Positions 52,734-62,904 of a stretch of 64,000 nt of DNA are shown in pieces (position 1 is the first letter of the stretch; each line of letters opens with the position of its first letter). Below the pieces are notes generated by a model that worked only from the letters and a program-made list of their open reading frames with translations, was not told the DNA's origin and did no database searches. Position numbers and translations under genes: made by a program. Origin of the DNA: Rhodoferax sp. (GTDB lineage Bacteria > Pseudomonadota > Gammaproteobacteria > Burkholderiales > Burkholderiaceae_C); contig NZ_JANXMU010000045.1 of NCBI RefSeq assembly GCF_025354435.1, positions 86,817 through 150,816 of the forward strand. Direction: 5' to 3'.

Positions 52734-53606
52734 TTACGCCAACCAACCGGCGACGCGCGCCGGGTTGTCGGCAATCCATTTTTCGGCTGCGGCTTCGGGC
52801 TTGGCACCGCCTTCGACGGCCAACATCACGGCACCGATTTCTTCGGGTTTCCACGACAGCTTCTTGAGGAAAGCCACCACGCTGGGGGCCTTGGTGTGCA
52901 GGCCGGGGTTGATGACGCTGTCTACGTGTTCTTCGGCACCGTAGACGTTCTTGGGGTCGGCCAGGAAGCGCAGCTTGTACTTGGCAAACATCCAGTGCGG
53001 AATCCAGCCGGTGACGGCAATCGCCTTGTTGGCGCGGTAGGCACGGTCCAGTTCGGCCGCCATGGCCGGGCCCGAGCTGGGCTGCAGGCGCATTTCCAGG
53101 CCGTAGACCTTGATGGCTTCTTCGGTCTTTTTCATCACACCGGCACCGGCATCGATACCGACGATGCGGTCGCCAAAATCGGCCTTGTAGTTGTTCAGGT
53201 CGGCCAGGCTGGTGGCCTTGACGTAGTCGGGCACGATCAGGCCGATCTTGGCACCGGGGTAGTTGGCACCCAGAATCTCAACCTTGTCTTTGAAGTTGGC
53301 CAAGTAAGCCTCGTGCGTCACGGGCAGCCAGGCCGACAAGGTGGTGTCCAGGTCGCCGCGGGCCACGGCCTGCCACATGATGCCGGCCGCCAGCGGCTTG
53401 AGCTCCACGGGGTAGCCCAGCTTGCTGCGGATGATGACAGCAGCCAGGTTGGTGGTGGCCACGCTGTCCGACCAGCCGTCGACAAAGCCGATTTTGATGG
53501 TCGGTTTGGTCTGGGCGAATGCGCTGCCGGACATAGCCAACGCGGACAGGCCCAAAGTCTGTGTGATGAACTCACGGCGTTTGCGAGGGGAGAACGAAAC
53601 GGTCAT
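52734..53606 (-). CDS. Glycine betaine-type ABC substrate-binding protein in the sox-dgc cluster
   Basis: 290-residue periplasmic protein of the OpuAC/ProX fold. The signal has a twin-Arg look (KRREFITQTLGLSALAMSGSAFA), so Tat export is likely. Body: IKIGFVDGWSDSVATTNLAAVI, LSAWLPVTHEAYLANF, DRIVGIDAGAGVMKKTEEAI and ITGWIPHWMFAKYKLRFLADP-like block with aromatic residues for a quaternary ammonium cage. It differs clearly from the protein at 27180-28127. No permease is adjacent; gaps of 74 and 64 bp separate it from its neighbours. It could feed the proVW transporter. Confidence 0.87.
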   Translation of the reverse strand: MTVSFSPRKRREFITQTLGLSALAMSGSAFAQTKPTIKIGFVDGWSDSVATTNLAAVIIRSKLGYPVELKPLAAGIMWQAVARGDLDTTLSAWLPVTHEAYLANFKDKVEILGANYPGAKIGLIVPDYVKATSLADLNNYKADFGDRIVGIDAGAGVMKKTEEAIKVYGLEMRLQPSSGPAMAAELDRAYRANKAIAVTGWIPHWMFAKYKLRFLADPKNVYGAEEHVDSVINPGLHTKAPSVVAFLKKLSWKPEEIGAVMLAVEGGAKPEAAAEKWIADNPARVAGWLA

Positions 53607-53670
53607 AGCAGCTAACTCTTGGTTGTGGAATGGGAATGCGAGGGGCTGGGGAAGTCTATGGAGGGGTGCC

Positions 53671-54642
53671 TCAGGTACCCCAGACCTGGTCGAAGAACTT
53701 CATCCAGTTGGCACCCAGCACCTTGGTGATGCGGGCATCGGACCAGCCGGATTGCTGCATCGTGGCCGTGAGGTTAGGGAAATCGCCGATGGTGCGAATG
53801 CCTTCGGGATTGACCACCTTGCCGAAGGTGGTCAGGCGGCGCCAGCGGCCTTTGTCATGGGTCAGCATCTCGAAGAACTCGTGGCCGTGGCCTTGGGTGA
53901 AGTCAGAGCCCAGGCCTACGCAGTCTTCGCCCACGATGTTGATGACGTAGTCGATGGCCTCGACGTAGTCGTGCACGGTGGAGTCATTGCCGCGCTTGAG
54001 GAAGGGCGAGAACATGGTCACGCCGATGAAACCACCGTGGTCGGCGATGAACTTCAGCTCGGCGTCGCTCTTGTTGCGCGGGTGGTCTTTCAGGCCCAGA
54101 GGCAGGCAGTGGGTGTAGGCCACGGGCTTGGTGGAAGCCAGGATGGCTTCTTCAGAGGTCTTGCTGCCTACGTGCGATAGGTCAACCATGATGCCAACGC
54201 GGTTCATCTCTGCGATGACCTCGCGGCCAAAGCCGGACAGCCCGCCATCGCGCTCGTAGCAGCCGGTGCCCATGAGGTTTTGCGTGTTGTAGCACAGCTG
54301 GACCACGCGCACACCCATGTCGTGGAAGGCTTCGATGTAGCCCAGATTGTCTTCAAAGGCATGGGCGTTCTGGAAGCCCAGGACGATGCCGGTCTTGCCA
54401 TCGGCCTTGGCCTGCTTGATGTCCGCCGTGTTGCGGGCAAGGGTGACGAGGTCGCTGTTGTCGCGGATCAGCTGTTTGAGCGTGGCGATGTTGTCGACCG
54501 TTTTCGGGAAGTCGTCCCACACGGAGACGGTGCAGTTGGCTGCGGCCAAACCGCCCTTTTTCATGTCTTCAAATACGCTGCGGTCCAGCTTGGCAATGAT
54601 GAGGCCGTCGATGACGATGGAGTCTTGGTGAAGTGTGCTCAT
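53671..54642 (-). CDS. Membrane dipeptidase family (M19) hydrolase
   Basis: 323-residue metallo-hydrolase of the renal dipeptidase family (amidohydrolase barrel). Metal-site style blocks: VLGFQNAHAFEDNLGYIEAFHDMGVRVVQLCYN, MVDLSHVGSKTSEEAI with the bridging region His, VAYTHCLPLGL, and GLGSDFTQGHG with a catalytic-type Asp. The first part lacks the usual HND/HVD start motif (it reads VIDGLIIAKLDRS), so one metal ligand may differ. A homologue sits beside dgcA in Pseudomonas aeruginosa, but its substrate is not known to me. Lies between glyA and the binding protein. Confidence 0.85.
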   Translation of the reverse strand: MSTLHQDSIVIDGLIIAKLDRSVFEDMKKGGLAAANCTVSVWDDFPKTVDNIATLKQLIRDNSDLVTLARNTADIKQAKADGKTGIVLGFQNAHAFEDNLGYIEAFHDMGVRVVQLCYNTQNLMGTGCYERDGGLSGFGREVIAEMNRVGIMVDLSHVGSKTSEEAILASTKPVAYTHCLPLGLKDHPRNKSDAELKFIADHGGFIGVTMFSPFLKRGNDSTVHDYVEAIDYVINIVGEDCVGLGSDFTQGHGHEFFEMLTHDKGRWRRLTTFGKVVNPEGIRTIGDFPNLTATMQQSGWSDARITKVLGANWMKFFDQVWGT

Positions 54643-54654
54643 GGCGTTACTCCT

Positions 54655-55929
<1,275 letters not shown>

Positions 55930-55938
55930 GGCAGAGTC

Positions 55939-56592
55939 CTAAACAGTTTCAAACAAGGGTGTAAACACAGGGTCGGCGCATTGCGCCGGGCTGGTGATGC
56001 ACAGGCGGTAGGGCAGGGCGGTGCGTTCCAGCAGGCGCCAGGTGTAGTCGGCAAAGCTGCGGCGGAAGACCAGTACCACGCCCGCTTCGTCGGTACGGGC
56101 CACGGTGAGTCCGGTTTTGGACACCACGGTGCTGGCGCAGCGGCCTACGGCCAGGCTCTCGTAGTCGTACGGGCCCATCTGGCGCAGCAGCAGCATGTGG
56201 TCAGGGCCGCTCAGGCGCATGGCCGTCAGGCCGCCGCTGTTGTCCACCACCTGGGCAAACATGTCTTGCACGGCGGCGGTCAGTGCGGCCAGCAGGCTGT
56301 CGCGGGTAGAGCGCTTGCACACCAGCAGCCATTCGTCAGGCGATACCCACAGCACGACACCGGCGGTGGTTGTCAGCACGGTCATCGGCTGCGTCGGCAG
56401 GGCTTGGCCCAGCACATCGGCTACAGCCTGCATAAAGGACTCGTCGTCGGCCTTGCCGCGCAGCACGATGTAGCCCATATTGCCCAGTTCACTTACCACC
56501 ACCCGGTTCTGGGCGGTGGGTGTAGCCACGCGGGCGGGCAGGTCAAAGGCGTGCAGGGGGGATTCCAGCATTGCGTTCAAATCTTTAGACAT
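55939..56592 (-). CDS. soxG: Sarcosine oxidase gamma subunit
   Basis: 217-residue small subunit of heterotetrameric sarcosine oxidase. ATG 56592 (MSKDLNAMLESPLHAFDLPA) overlaps the soxA stop by 8 nt; a GTG four codons earlier is possible. Visible marks are LWVSPDEWLLVC, VDNSGGLTAMRLSGPDHMLLL, GRCASTVVSKTGLTVARTDE and the end FRRSFADYTWRLLERTA, which fold like the GcvT C-terminal domain. It is part of the soxB-soxD-soxA-soxG order and lies 9 bp before glyA. Confidence 0.92.
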   Translation of the reverse strand: MSKDLNAMLESPLHAFDLPARVATPTAQNRVVVSELGNMGYIVLRGKADDESFMQAVADVLGQALPTQPMTVLTTTAGVVLWVSPDEWLLVCKRSTRDSLLAALTAAVQDMFAQVVDNSGGLTAMRLSGPDHMLLLRQMGPYDYESLAVGRCASTVVSKTGLTVARTDEAGVVLVFRRSFADYTWRLLERTALPYRLCITSPAQCADPVFTPLFETV

Positions 56593-59581
56593 TTTGACGG
56601 TCACCTTTCACATCGACAAACACGCTGCCGCCCACCTTCACCGGAGTCACCTTGCCGTGGGCATGCACGTACAGGGTTTGCTCCTTGCGCTGCAGACCAC
56701 CGGCCACCACCGCCATGGCGATGGAGCGGCCCAGGAACGCGCTGTGGTAGCTGGAAGTCACGTGGCCCAGCATCTTGTTGCTGGTGCCCACGGTGGCACT
56801 TTCCATGATTTGCGCGCCTTCGATCAGCACGGTGTTCGGGTCTTCTGGCAATAGACCAACCAGTTGCTTGCGGCCTTCACGGGCCGTGTCGCTGCGGGCC
56901 AGCGAGCGCTTGCCCAGGAAGCTGAATGGCTTCTTCATGCCCACGGCCCAGGCCATGTCCAGGTCCATCGGGCTCATGGAGCCATCGGTGTCCTGGCCGA
57001 CGATGATGAAGCCCTTTTCGGCCCGCAGCACGTGCATGGTTTCGGTGCCGTAGGGCGTGATGTCGAACTCGGCCCCGGCGGCCATTACGGCCTCCCATAG
57101 GGCGTGACCGTAGCCGGATTCGACGTTTAATTCATACGACACTTCACCCGAGAAGCTGATGCGGAACACCCGGGTCGGCAGGCCTTGCACCGTGCCAGCG
57201 CGCCAGTCCATGAACTTGAAGTTCTCTGGCGACAGGTCAATGTCCGGGCACAGTTTGGCCAGCACAGCGCGGGCCTTGGGGCCGACCAGAGCTACGGTGG
57301 ACCAATGGTCGGTCACCGAGGTCATCCACACCTTGAGTTCGGGCCACTCGGTCTGGTGCCAACGTTCCAGCCAGTTCAGCACCCGGGCGGCACCGCCGGT
57401 GGTGGTGGTCATGTAGAACTGCGTGGGGTGGATACAGGCAGTCACGCCGTCGTCCATCACCATGCCGTTTTCGTCCAGCATCAGGCCGTAGCGACACTTG
57501 CCCACGGCCAGTTGCGTCCAGGCATTGGCGTAGATGCGGTTCAGGAATTCGCGGGCATCCGGGCCGTCGATCTGGATCTTGCCAAGGGTGGACGCGTCCA
57601 TCACGGCCACGCCGTTGCGGGCGGCCAGGCATTCGCGGTTCACGGCGGCGTGCAGGTCTTCGCCGGGCTTGGCAAAGTACCAGGGCCGCTGCCATTGGCC
57701 TACCGGCTCCAGGGCGGCGTTGCGCGCCACGTGGGAGGCGTGGATGGCGCTGTAGCGGTTCGGGTCAAACAGCTCTTCGGTCATGGTGCCCGCCAGTGCA
57801 CCCAGGCTCACCGGGGTGTAGGCCGGGCGGTAGGTGGTGGTGCCCACCTGGTTCACCGGGCGCTTCAGGGCGCGGGCGGTGATGACGAAACCGTTCACGT
57901 TGGACAACTTGCCTTGGTCGGTGCCGAAGCCCAGAGCGGTGTAGCGCTTGACGTGCTCGATGGAGTGGTAGTTCTCGCGCACGGCCAGCTCAATATCGGC
58001 AGCGCTGACGTCGTTCTGGTAGTCCACGAAAGCTTTTGCACCGGCACCTTCTTGCTTGCCATCGGGCAGGCGGAACATGGGGCGGGCTGCCAGGCGCTTG
58101 GGCTGGATGCAGGTGGGTACCTGCAGCGATTCGCGCTTGCCGCAGGTGGCCAGCACCTGTTGCATGGCGTGCGTGGTTTGCGCCAGTGCGTCGGACAGTT
58201 CGAAAGCGCCGGTGACCGAGCCCACGCAGGCCACACCCTTGCGGCCGGTGCTTGGCACCACAAACGCGGCGACGGCCTCGTCCCAGGTGGGGCGGCTGCC
58301 GTCGTGGCAGAACAAATGCACGGTGGGCGACAGGCCGCCCGAGCTCAGCACTACGTCGCAGGCGATGTGCGTGCCGGTGCCAGCTACTTCGTCCTTGGTA
58401 GCGTGCAAGGGCACCAGGCGTACGCCCTTGACCTCGCTGCCGCCGGTGACTTCGGCGATGCCGTGGCCCGCCATCACTGTGTAGCTGCTATTGCGGGACA
58501 CCGCGCCATGGCGCACATCGGCCACAGTGACGGTGGCACCGGCTTTGGCCAGCACTTCAGCGCAATCGTGGGCCAGGTCGCTGGTGCCGCAGATCACGAT
58601 GCGCTGGCCGACCCGCACGCCGTAGCGCACCAGGAAGGTTTGGCCGGCAGACACGGTCATCACGCCGGGCAGGTCGTTGTTGCCAAACACCAGGGGGCGT
58701 TCGATGGCACCGGTGGCCAGCACCACGTGGTGGGCGCGGATCTTGTGCATGCGGTGGCGTGGCAGGTGGGCCTGGCGCTGCGCGGGGGCAATGTGGTCTT
58801 GCACCAGCTCCACGGCCTGCACCAGGTTTTGCTCGTACATGCCAAACGCAGTGGTGCGGGGCAGCACGGTCACGTGCGGCATCTCGGCCAGGGCGGCTTG
58901 CACCGAGCGGATGTAGGCATCGCTGTTGCGGCCATCGATGTGCGCGGTGGGGTCGGACAGCAACCAGCCACCCAGTTCGTTTTGCTCGTCTACCAGCAGG
59001 GTCTTGAGCCCGGCGCGCCCGGCTTGCAACGCGGCCAGCAGGCCGCAGGCACCGCCGCCCACCACCAGCACATCCACATGGTGGTGCAAGTGGTCGTATT
59101 TCTCGGGATCGGGCTCGGTGGGCGCATCGCCAAAACCGGCAAACTTGCGAATCACGGTTTCGTACAGCGGCCACAGTTTTTGCGGCCATTTGAAGGTCTT
59201 GCTGTAGAAGCCCGCAGGCATGAAGCGCGAGCCCTGGCCCAGCACGGATTTCAAATCGAAATCGAGGGATGGCCAGCCCGAGGTAGAGCGGGCGCTCAAA
59301 CCGTCGTACATCTCGGCCTGCGTGGCTTTGACGTTGGGTGTGGTGAGTGCGCCCACGCCCATTTGTACCAGCGAATTGGGTTCTTCTGCACCCGCACCGA
59401 TGATGCCGCGCGGACGGCCATATTTGAAACTGCGGGCCATGCGGCGTACGCCGTGGGCCAGCAAGGCCGAGGCCAGCGTGTCGCCGGGGTGGCCGGTGAA
59501 TTCGCGGCCATCGAAAGTGAACTTCACCGTGCGCGTGGTGTCGATGCGCGCGGTGGTCTGGGGTACGCGGGTGCCGCTCAT
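56585..59581 (-). CDS. soxA: Sarcosine oxidase alpha subunit
   Basis: 998-residue large subunit of heterotetrameric sarcosine oxidase. ATG 59581 overlaps soxD by 4 nt; the open frame upstream is a soxD shadow. An N-terminal ferredoxin-like segment (FTFDGREFTGHPGDTLASAL, SFKYGRPRG), the NAD-binding Rossmann fold (VDVLVVGGGACGLLAALQAG), a second nucleotide motif region (VVLATGAIERPLVFGNNDLPG) and the C-terminal GcvT-like folate domain (CLAARNGVAVMDASTLGKI, SFSGEVSYELNV, RAEKGFIIVGQDTDG). It produces glycine and methylene-THF with soxB, D and G. Confidence 0.95.
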   Translation of the reverse strand: MSGTRVPQTTARIDTTRTVKFTFDGREFTGHPGDTLASALLAHGVRRMARSFKYGRPRGIIGAGAEEPNSLVQMGVGALTTPNVKATQAEMYDGLSARSTSGWPSLDFDLKSVLGQGSRFMPAGFYSKTFKWPQKLWPLYETVIRKFAGFGDAPTEPDPEKYDHLHHHVDVLVVGGGACGLLAALQAGRAGLKTLLVDEQNELGGWLLSDPTAHIDGRNSDAYIRSVQAALAEMPHVTVLPRTTAFGMYEQNLVQAVELVQDHIAPAQRQAHLPRHRMHKIRAHHVVLATGAIERPLVFGNNDLPGVMTVSAGQTFLVRYGVRVGQRIVICGTSDLAHDCAEVLAKAGATVTVADVRHGAVSRNSSYTVMAGHGIAEVTGGSEVKGVRLVPLHATKDEVAGTGTHIACDVVLSSGGLSPTVHLFCHDGSRPTWDEAVAAFVVPSTGRKGVACVGSVTGAFELSDALAQTTHAMQQVLATCGKRESLQVPTCIQPKRLAARPMFRLPDGKQEGAGAKAFVDYQNDVSAADIELAVRENYHSIEHVKRYTALGFGTDQGKLSNVNGFVITARALKRPVNQVGTTTYRPAYTPVSLGALAGTMTEELFDPNRYSAIHASHVARNAALEPVGQWQRPWYFAKPGEDLHAAVNRECLAARNGVAVMDASTLGKIQIDGPDAREFLNRIYANAWTQLAVGKCRYGLMLDENGMVMDDGVTACIHPTQFYMTTTTGGAARVLNWLERWHQTEWPELKVWMTSVTDHWSTVALVGPKARAVLAKLCPDIDLSPENFKFMDWRAGTVQGLPTRVFRISFSGEVSYELNVESGYGHALWEAVMAAGAEFDITPYGTETMHVLRAEKGFIIVGQDTDGSMSPMDLDMAWAVGMKKPFSFLGKRSLARSDTAREGRKQLVGLLPEDPNTVLIEGAQIMESATVGTSNKMLGHVTSSYHSAFLGRSIAMAVVAGGLQRKEQTLYVHAHGKVTPVKVGGSVFVDVKGDRQNV

Positions 59582-59886
59582 GCTTGCTGCTCCTTGGCGA
59601 TGTCGGCTAAAAAGAGGGCCTTGCCTTCGGCCAGCGTCCAGCTCCCGGCAATTTCGTAGGTGGCGGTGTTGCGCTTTACGGCAAACACTTTGCGGCATGC
59701 CGCGGTGTGCTGCCATTGCTCCCAAAACCAGCCTTTGGTGTTGCGGCGCATGAAAACATAGTCGCCCCAGGTGGCATCGTCCACTTCTTCGGGCTTGGCA
59801 GGGCGGGGGATATAGGCTTCACCGGCGTTGCTGAACTCTTCTTCGTCCCGCATTTCGCCGCAGTGGGGGCAGTGCAATAAAAACAT
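59578..59886 (-). CDS. soxD: Sarcosine oxidase delta subunit
   Basis: 102-residue subunit with the zinc-type motif CPHCGEMRDEEEF near the N-terminus and a later Cys in HTAACRKVFAV. The middle has WGDYVFMRRNTKGWFWEQW, a hallmark of SoxD, and the end reads TYEIAGSW. It lies between soxB (11 bp) and soxA (4-nt overlap). It stabilises the heterotetramer. Confidence 0.93.
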   Translation of the reverse strand: MFLLHCPHCGEMRDEEEFSNAGEAYIPRPAKPEEVDDATWGDYVFMRRNTKGWFWEQWQHTAACRKVFAVKRNTATYEIAGSWTLAEGKALFLADIAKEQQA

Positions 59887-59897
59887 GGTGGTCTAGC

Positions 59898-61157
59898 TCA
59901 GTGGGCAACGCCAGCGGCGCCGTGTTCGTCGATGAGGTGGCCGGTATGGAAGCGATCCACCGAGAAGGCTTTGGACAGCGGGCCCGCTTCGCCCTTGGCC
60001 AGCATGTCGGCAAACACGTGGCCGGAACCCGGCGTGGCCTTGAAGCCGCCGGTACCCCAACCACAGTTGAAGAACAGGCCTTGCACAGAGGTTTTGGAGA
60101 TGATCGGGCAGGCATCCGGGGTCACGTCCACAATGCCGCCCCACTGGCGATTCATGCGCACGCGCGAGAACTGGGGGAACAGCTCAATGATGGCGGCGGC
60201 GGTGTGCTCGATCACGTGCGGGCTGCCGCGTTGACCGTAGCCAAGGTAGCTGTCGATGCCCGCGCCAATCACCAGCTCGCCCTTGTCGGACTGGCTGAGG
60301 TAGCCGTGCACCGCGTTGGACATGATCACGGTGTCGATCACGCGCTGCATGGATTCGGACACAAAGGCCTGCAGCGGGTGGCTTTCCAGCGGCATGCGCA
60401 GCCCGGCCATCTTGGCCAGCACCGAGGAGTGGCCCGCGGCCACGCAACCTACGCGCTCGGTCTTGATGGCACCCAGGTTGGTTTGCAGGCCGCGGATCTG
60501 CCCGTTCTGGATATCCATGCCGGTGACTTCGCAACCCTCGATCAGGTCTACACCCAGGCGGCTGGCGGCGCGGGCAAAGCCCCGGGCCACGGCATCGTGG
60601 TGGGCCACACCGGCACGCGGCTGCCAGCTTGCACCCAGCACCGGGAAGCGGCGGCTGCGGCTGCAGTCGAGCTGGGGGATCTTTTCTTTGACTTCTTGCG
60701 CGTTCAGCACGTGGGCATCCACCCCTTGCAGGGCGTTGGCATTCACCCGGCGCTCGATGTCGCGCATGTCTTGCAGGGTGTGGCCCAGGTTGAACACGCC
60801 ACGCTGGCTGAACATGACGTTGAAGTTCAGGTCTTCGGTCAGGCCTTCCCAGAGCTTCAGCGAATGCTCGTAAATCGCGGCGGACTCGTCCCACAGGTAG
60901 TTGGAGCGCACGATGGTGGTGTTGCGTGCGGTGTTACCGCCGCCCAGGTAGCCTTTTTCCAGCACCGCTATTCTGCCGATCCCGGGGTGGTTTTTGGCCA
61001 GGTAGTAGGCCGTGGCTAGGCCGTGCCCGCCGCCGCCAACGATGACCACGTCGTACGAAGGTTTCAAGGCCACCCGTTCCCAGGCAGGTTCCCAGGTTTG
61101 GTGGTTTTTAAAGCCGTGCTTGAGCAGGCTCCAGAGGGAGTAGTTTTGGCCGCGCAT
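59898..61157 (-). CDS. soxB: Sarcosine oxidase beta subunit
   Basis: 419-residue FAD subunit that binds FMN covalently and oxidises sarcosine. ATG 61157 ([19 protein letters not shown]) matches the family start; an ATG-led extension of 12 residues is less likely. Visible: [78 protein letters not shown] and the end [14 protein letters not shown], all standard for SoxB. First gene of the 14-gene minus-strand cluster; its promoter is in the 240-bp divergent gap to yqgE. Confidence 0.95.
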   Translation of the reverse strand: MRGQNYSLWSLLKHGFKNHQTWEPAWERVALKPSYDVVIVGGGGHGLATAYYLAKNHPGIGRIAVLEKGYLGGGNTARNTTIVRSNYLWDESAAIYEHSLKLWEGLTEDLNFNVMFSQRGVFNLGHTLQDMRDIERRVNANALQGVDAHVLNAQEVKEKIPQLDCSRSRRFPVLGASWQPRAGVAHHDAVARGFARAASRLGVDLIEGCEVTGMDIQNGQIRGLQTNLGAIKTERVGCVAAGHSSVLAKMAGLRMPLESHPLQAFVSESMQRVIDTVIMSNAVHGYLSQSDKGELVIGAGIDSYLGYGQRGSPHVIEHTAAAIIELFPQFSRVRMNRQWGGIVDVTPDACPIISKTSVQGLFFNCGWGTGGFKATPGSGHVFADMLAKGEAGPLSKAFSVDRFHTGHLIDEHGAAGVAH

Positions 61158-61310
61158 GTGGTTCTCGTGGGGGGTCCAAGGGGTCTGCAACACGATTTAC
61201 GCTGCACTGGAGGGTCGCCCGAAGGTAGTTGACCAGTGCTCCGTATGTCTTGTGTGCATTGTTCGATGTCACCCGTGTGTCACCTTGCGCCTTGCAGACG
61301 CACACTTGTT

Positions 61311-61345
61311 CAAATTCGACATTCGGGCGAATTGCGTCGAATTTG
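61311..61345. promoter_or_regulatory. Nested palindrome in the soxB/yqgE divergent region
   Basis: Outer arms CAAATTCGA (61311-61319) and TCGAATTTG (61337-61345) are a perfect 9-bp inverted repeat. Inside is ATTCG-GG-CGAAT (61321-61332). It is a candidate operator for the sox cluster or yqgE; the binding protein is unknown. The rest of the 240-bp gap shows no gene. Confidence 0.5.
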
Positions 61346-61397
61346 TCTCTTTACATGCAGGCCCCGTCTGTGCCGATTGAGCCCTTAAAATCGCAGG

Positions 61398-61997
61398 ATG
61401 AACACCGACACTGCCCCCATAAACCTGACGCATCACTTTTTGATCGCGATGCCCGGTCTGGAGGACGAAGCCTTCGCCAAAAGCGTGGTCTACCTGTGCG
61501 AGCACAGCCCGCGCGGTGCCATGGGCCTGGTGATCAATAAACCCAGTGATATCAGCTTGAAAAGCCTGTTTGACAAGGTCGATCTGCCGCTACGCCGCGC
61601 CGACTTGAGCGAGAGCCCGGTGTTCCAGGGCGGCCCGGTGCAAACCGAGCGCGGTTTTGTGCTGCACGAAGCCTTTATCAGCAGCGACATCGACCCCTCG
61701 GAATCCGTTTATGCCTCCACCATGGCCATTCCTGGCGGGCTGGAGATGACCACCTCCAAAGACGTGCTCGAAGCCCTGTCCACCGGGGCCGGGCCGCGCC
61801 GGGTGCTGGTGTCCCTGGGCTACTCTGCCTGGGGCGAGGGCCAACTGGAAGCCGAACTGGGCGAAAACAGCTGGCTGACGGTGGAAGCCGACCTGGGCGT
61901 GATCTTCGACACCCCGGTGGCCGAGCGCTACGACCAGGCTTTGCTGTTGTTGGGCCTCCAATCCTGGATGCTGTCCCCCGAAGCGGGCCACGCATGA
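61398..61997 (+). CDS. yqgE: YqgE/AlgH family protein (UPF0301)
   Basis: 199-residue cytoplasmic protein of unknown biochemical function. Family blocks: LTHHFLIAMPGLEDEAFAKS, VVYLCEHSPRGAMGLVINKP, VFQGGPVQTERGFVLHE, RVLVSLGYSAWGEGQLEAEL and ENSWLTVEADLGVIFDTP. Normal size. In many proteobacteria it sits directly upstream of ruvX, as here, with a 4-nt ATGA overlap. AlgH was once linked to alginate control, but a specific role is not established. Confidence 0.94.
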   Translation: MNTDTAPINLTHHFLIAMPGLEDEAFAKSVVYLCEHSPRGAMGLVINKPSDISLKSLFDKVDLPLRRADLSESPVFQGGPVQTERGFVLHEAFISSDIDPSESVYASTMAIPGGLEMTTSKDVLEALSTGAGPRRVLVSLGYSAWGEGQLEAELGENSWLTVEADLGVIFDTPVAERYDQALLLLGLQSWMLSPEAGHA

Positions 61998-62404
61998 CGG
62001 AGCCGGTCGCCGTCCCCGCCAACCTGCAATCCTTCCTGGCCTTCGACTACGGCCAAAAGCGCACCGGCGTTGCCGTCGGTAACCGCCTGACCCGTACCGC
62101 CACGCCGCAGGGCACCATCGCCGCCGAGGGCGATGCCCGTTTCATCCCCATCGCCGCCCGCGTCAAGGAATGGCAGCCTGATGCCTTGGTGATCGGCGTG
62201 CCCTTCCACCCCGACGGCGCAGCCCACGACAACACCCGGCGCGCGCAAAAGTTTGCCCGCCAGTTGCGCGGACGCTTCAATCTGCCGGTTTTCGAGGTAG
62301 ATGAGCGCTACAGCACCACAGAAGCGCTGGAGATGGGCGCAAAAGACGCAGATGCCGCTGCAGCCTGCATCATTCTGGAACAATTTTTGAGGAGTATCCC
62401 GTGA
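61994..62404 (+). CDS. ruvX: Putative pre-16S rRNA nuclease / Holliday junction resolvase YqgF
   Basis: 136-residue RNase H-fold nuclease involved in 16S rRNA 5'-end maturation. Active-site blocks: FLAFDYGQKRTGVAVGN with the first Asp, LVIGVPFHPDG, and FEVDERYSTTEA with the Glu, followed by AAAACIILEQFL with DADAAAA carrying the last Asp. Length and motifs are standard. It overlaps yqgE at the start and pyrR at the end (GTGA). Confidence 0.93.
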   Translation: MTEPVAVPANLQSFLAFDYGQKRTGVAVGNRLTRTATPQGTIAAEGDARFIPIAARVKEWQPDALVIGVPFHPDGAAHDNTRRAQKFARQLRGRFNLPVFEVDERYSTTEALEMGAKDADAAAACIILEQFLRSIP

Positions 62405-62901
62405 GCACACTCATGCTGAACGCCGAAGCGCTGTATTTAGAGTTATTAAAAGGTGTCAAAGCCTTGCTGAATGCCGACACCCGCCTGGTCGGCATTACCT
62501 CCGGCGGGGCCTGGCTGGCCGAACGCCTGCAGTCCGACCTGCAACTGCCCGGCAAACCCGGCGTGATCTCATCCGCCATGCACCGCGACGACTTCTCGCA
62601 GCGCGGCATGGTCTCGGGCAGCGGCGGGCAAACCGCGCTGGACTTCGACGTGAACGGGGCCGAGATCATCTTGCTGGACGACGTGCTCTACACCGGCCGT
62701 ACCATCCGCGCTGTTGTCAACGAGCTGTTTGACTTTGGCCGCCCGTCGGCGGTGAAGCTGGCAGTGCTGGTCGACCGGGGCGGGCGCGAGCTGCCCATCC
62801 AACCCGACTTTGCCGCCGCCCGCGTAGCCCTGCCTGCCACCCAGCAGCTCGAACTGGCGCGCAGCGCCACCGGTGCCTTCAGTTTTAATGTGGAGGGCTA
62901 A
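62401..62901 (+). CDS. pyrR: PyrR, pyrimidine regulatory / uracil phosphoribosyltransferase protein
   Basis: 166-residue PRTase-fold protein. GTG start inside the ruvX stop. The PRPP loop ILLDDVLYTGRTIRA, the ITSGGAWLAERLQ block and LAVLVDRGGRELPIQPDF are typical of PyrR, which in Gram-positives attenuates pyr transcripts and has UPRT activity. In betaproteobacteria it commonly precedes pyrB, as here (3-bp gap), but whether it regulates by RNA binding is unclear; no attenuator hairpin was seen. Confidence 0.92.
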   Translation: MSTLMLNAEALYLELLKGVKALLNADTRLVGITSGGAWLAERLQSDLQLPGKPGVISSAMHRDDFSQRGMVSGSGGQTALDFDVNGAEIILLDDVLYTGRTIRAVVNELFDFGRPSAVKLAVLVDRGGRELPIQPDFAAARVALPATQQLELARSATGAFSFNVEG

Positions 62902-62904
62902 ATC

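Noticed and set aside
50374..52944. Plus-strand open frame of 856 codons opposite dgcA
   Set aside because: GC-rich third-position effect; it spans two genes and a gap on the other strand and shows no family motif.
57185..59659. Plus-strand open frame of 824 codons opposite soxA
   Set aside because: Composition is His/Gly/Val-rich shadow sequence; soxA motifs on the minus strand are unambiguous.
61158..61397. Glycine riboswitch upstream of soxB
   Set aside because: No convincing tandem aptamer core was found by reading; only a palindrome is supported.
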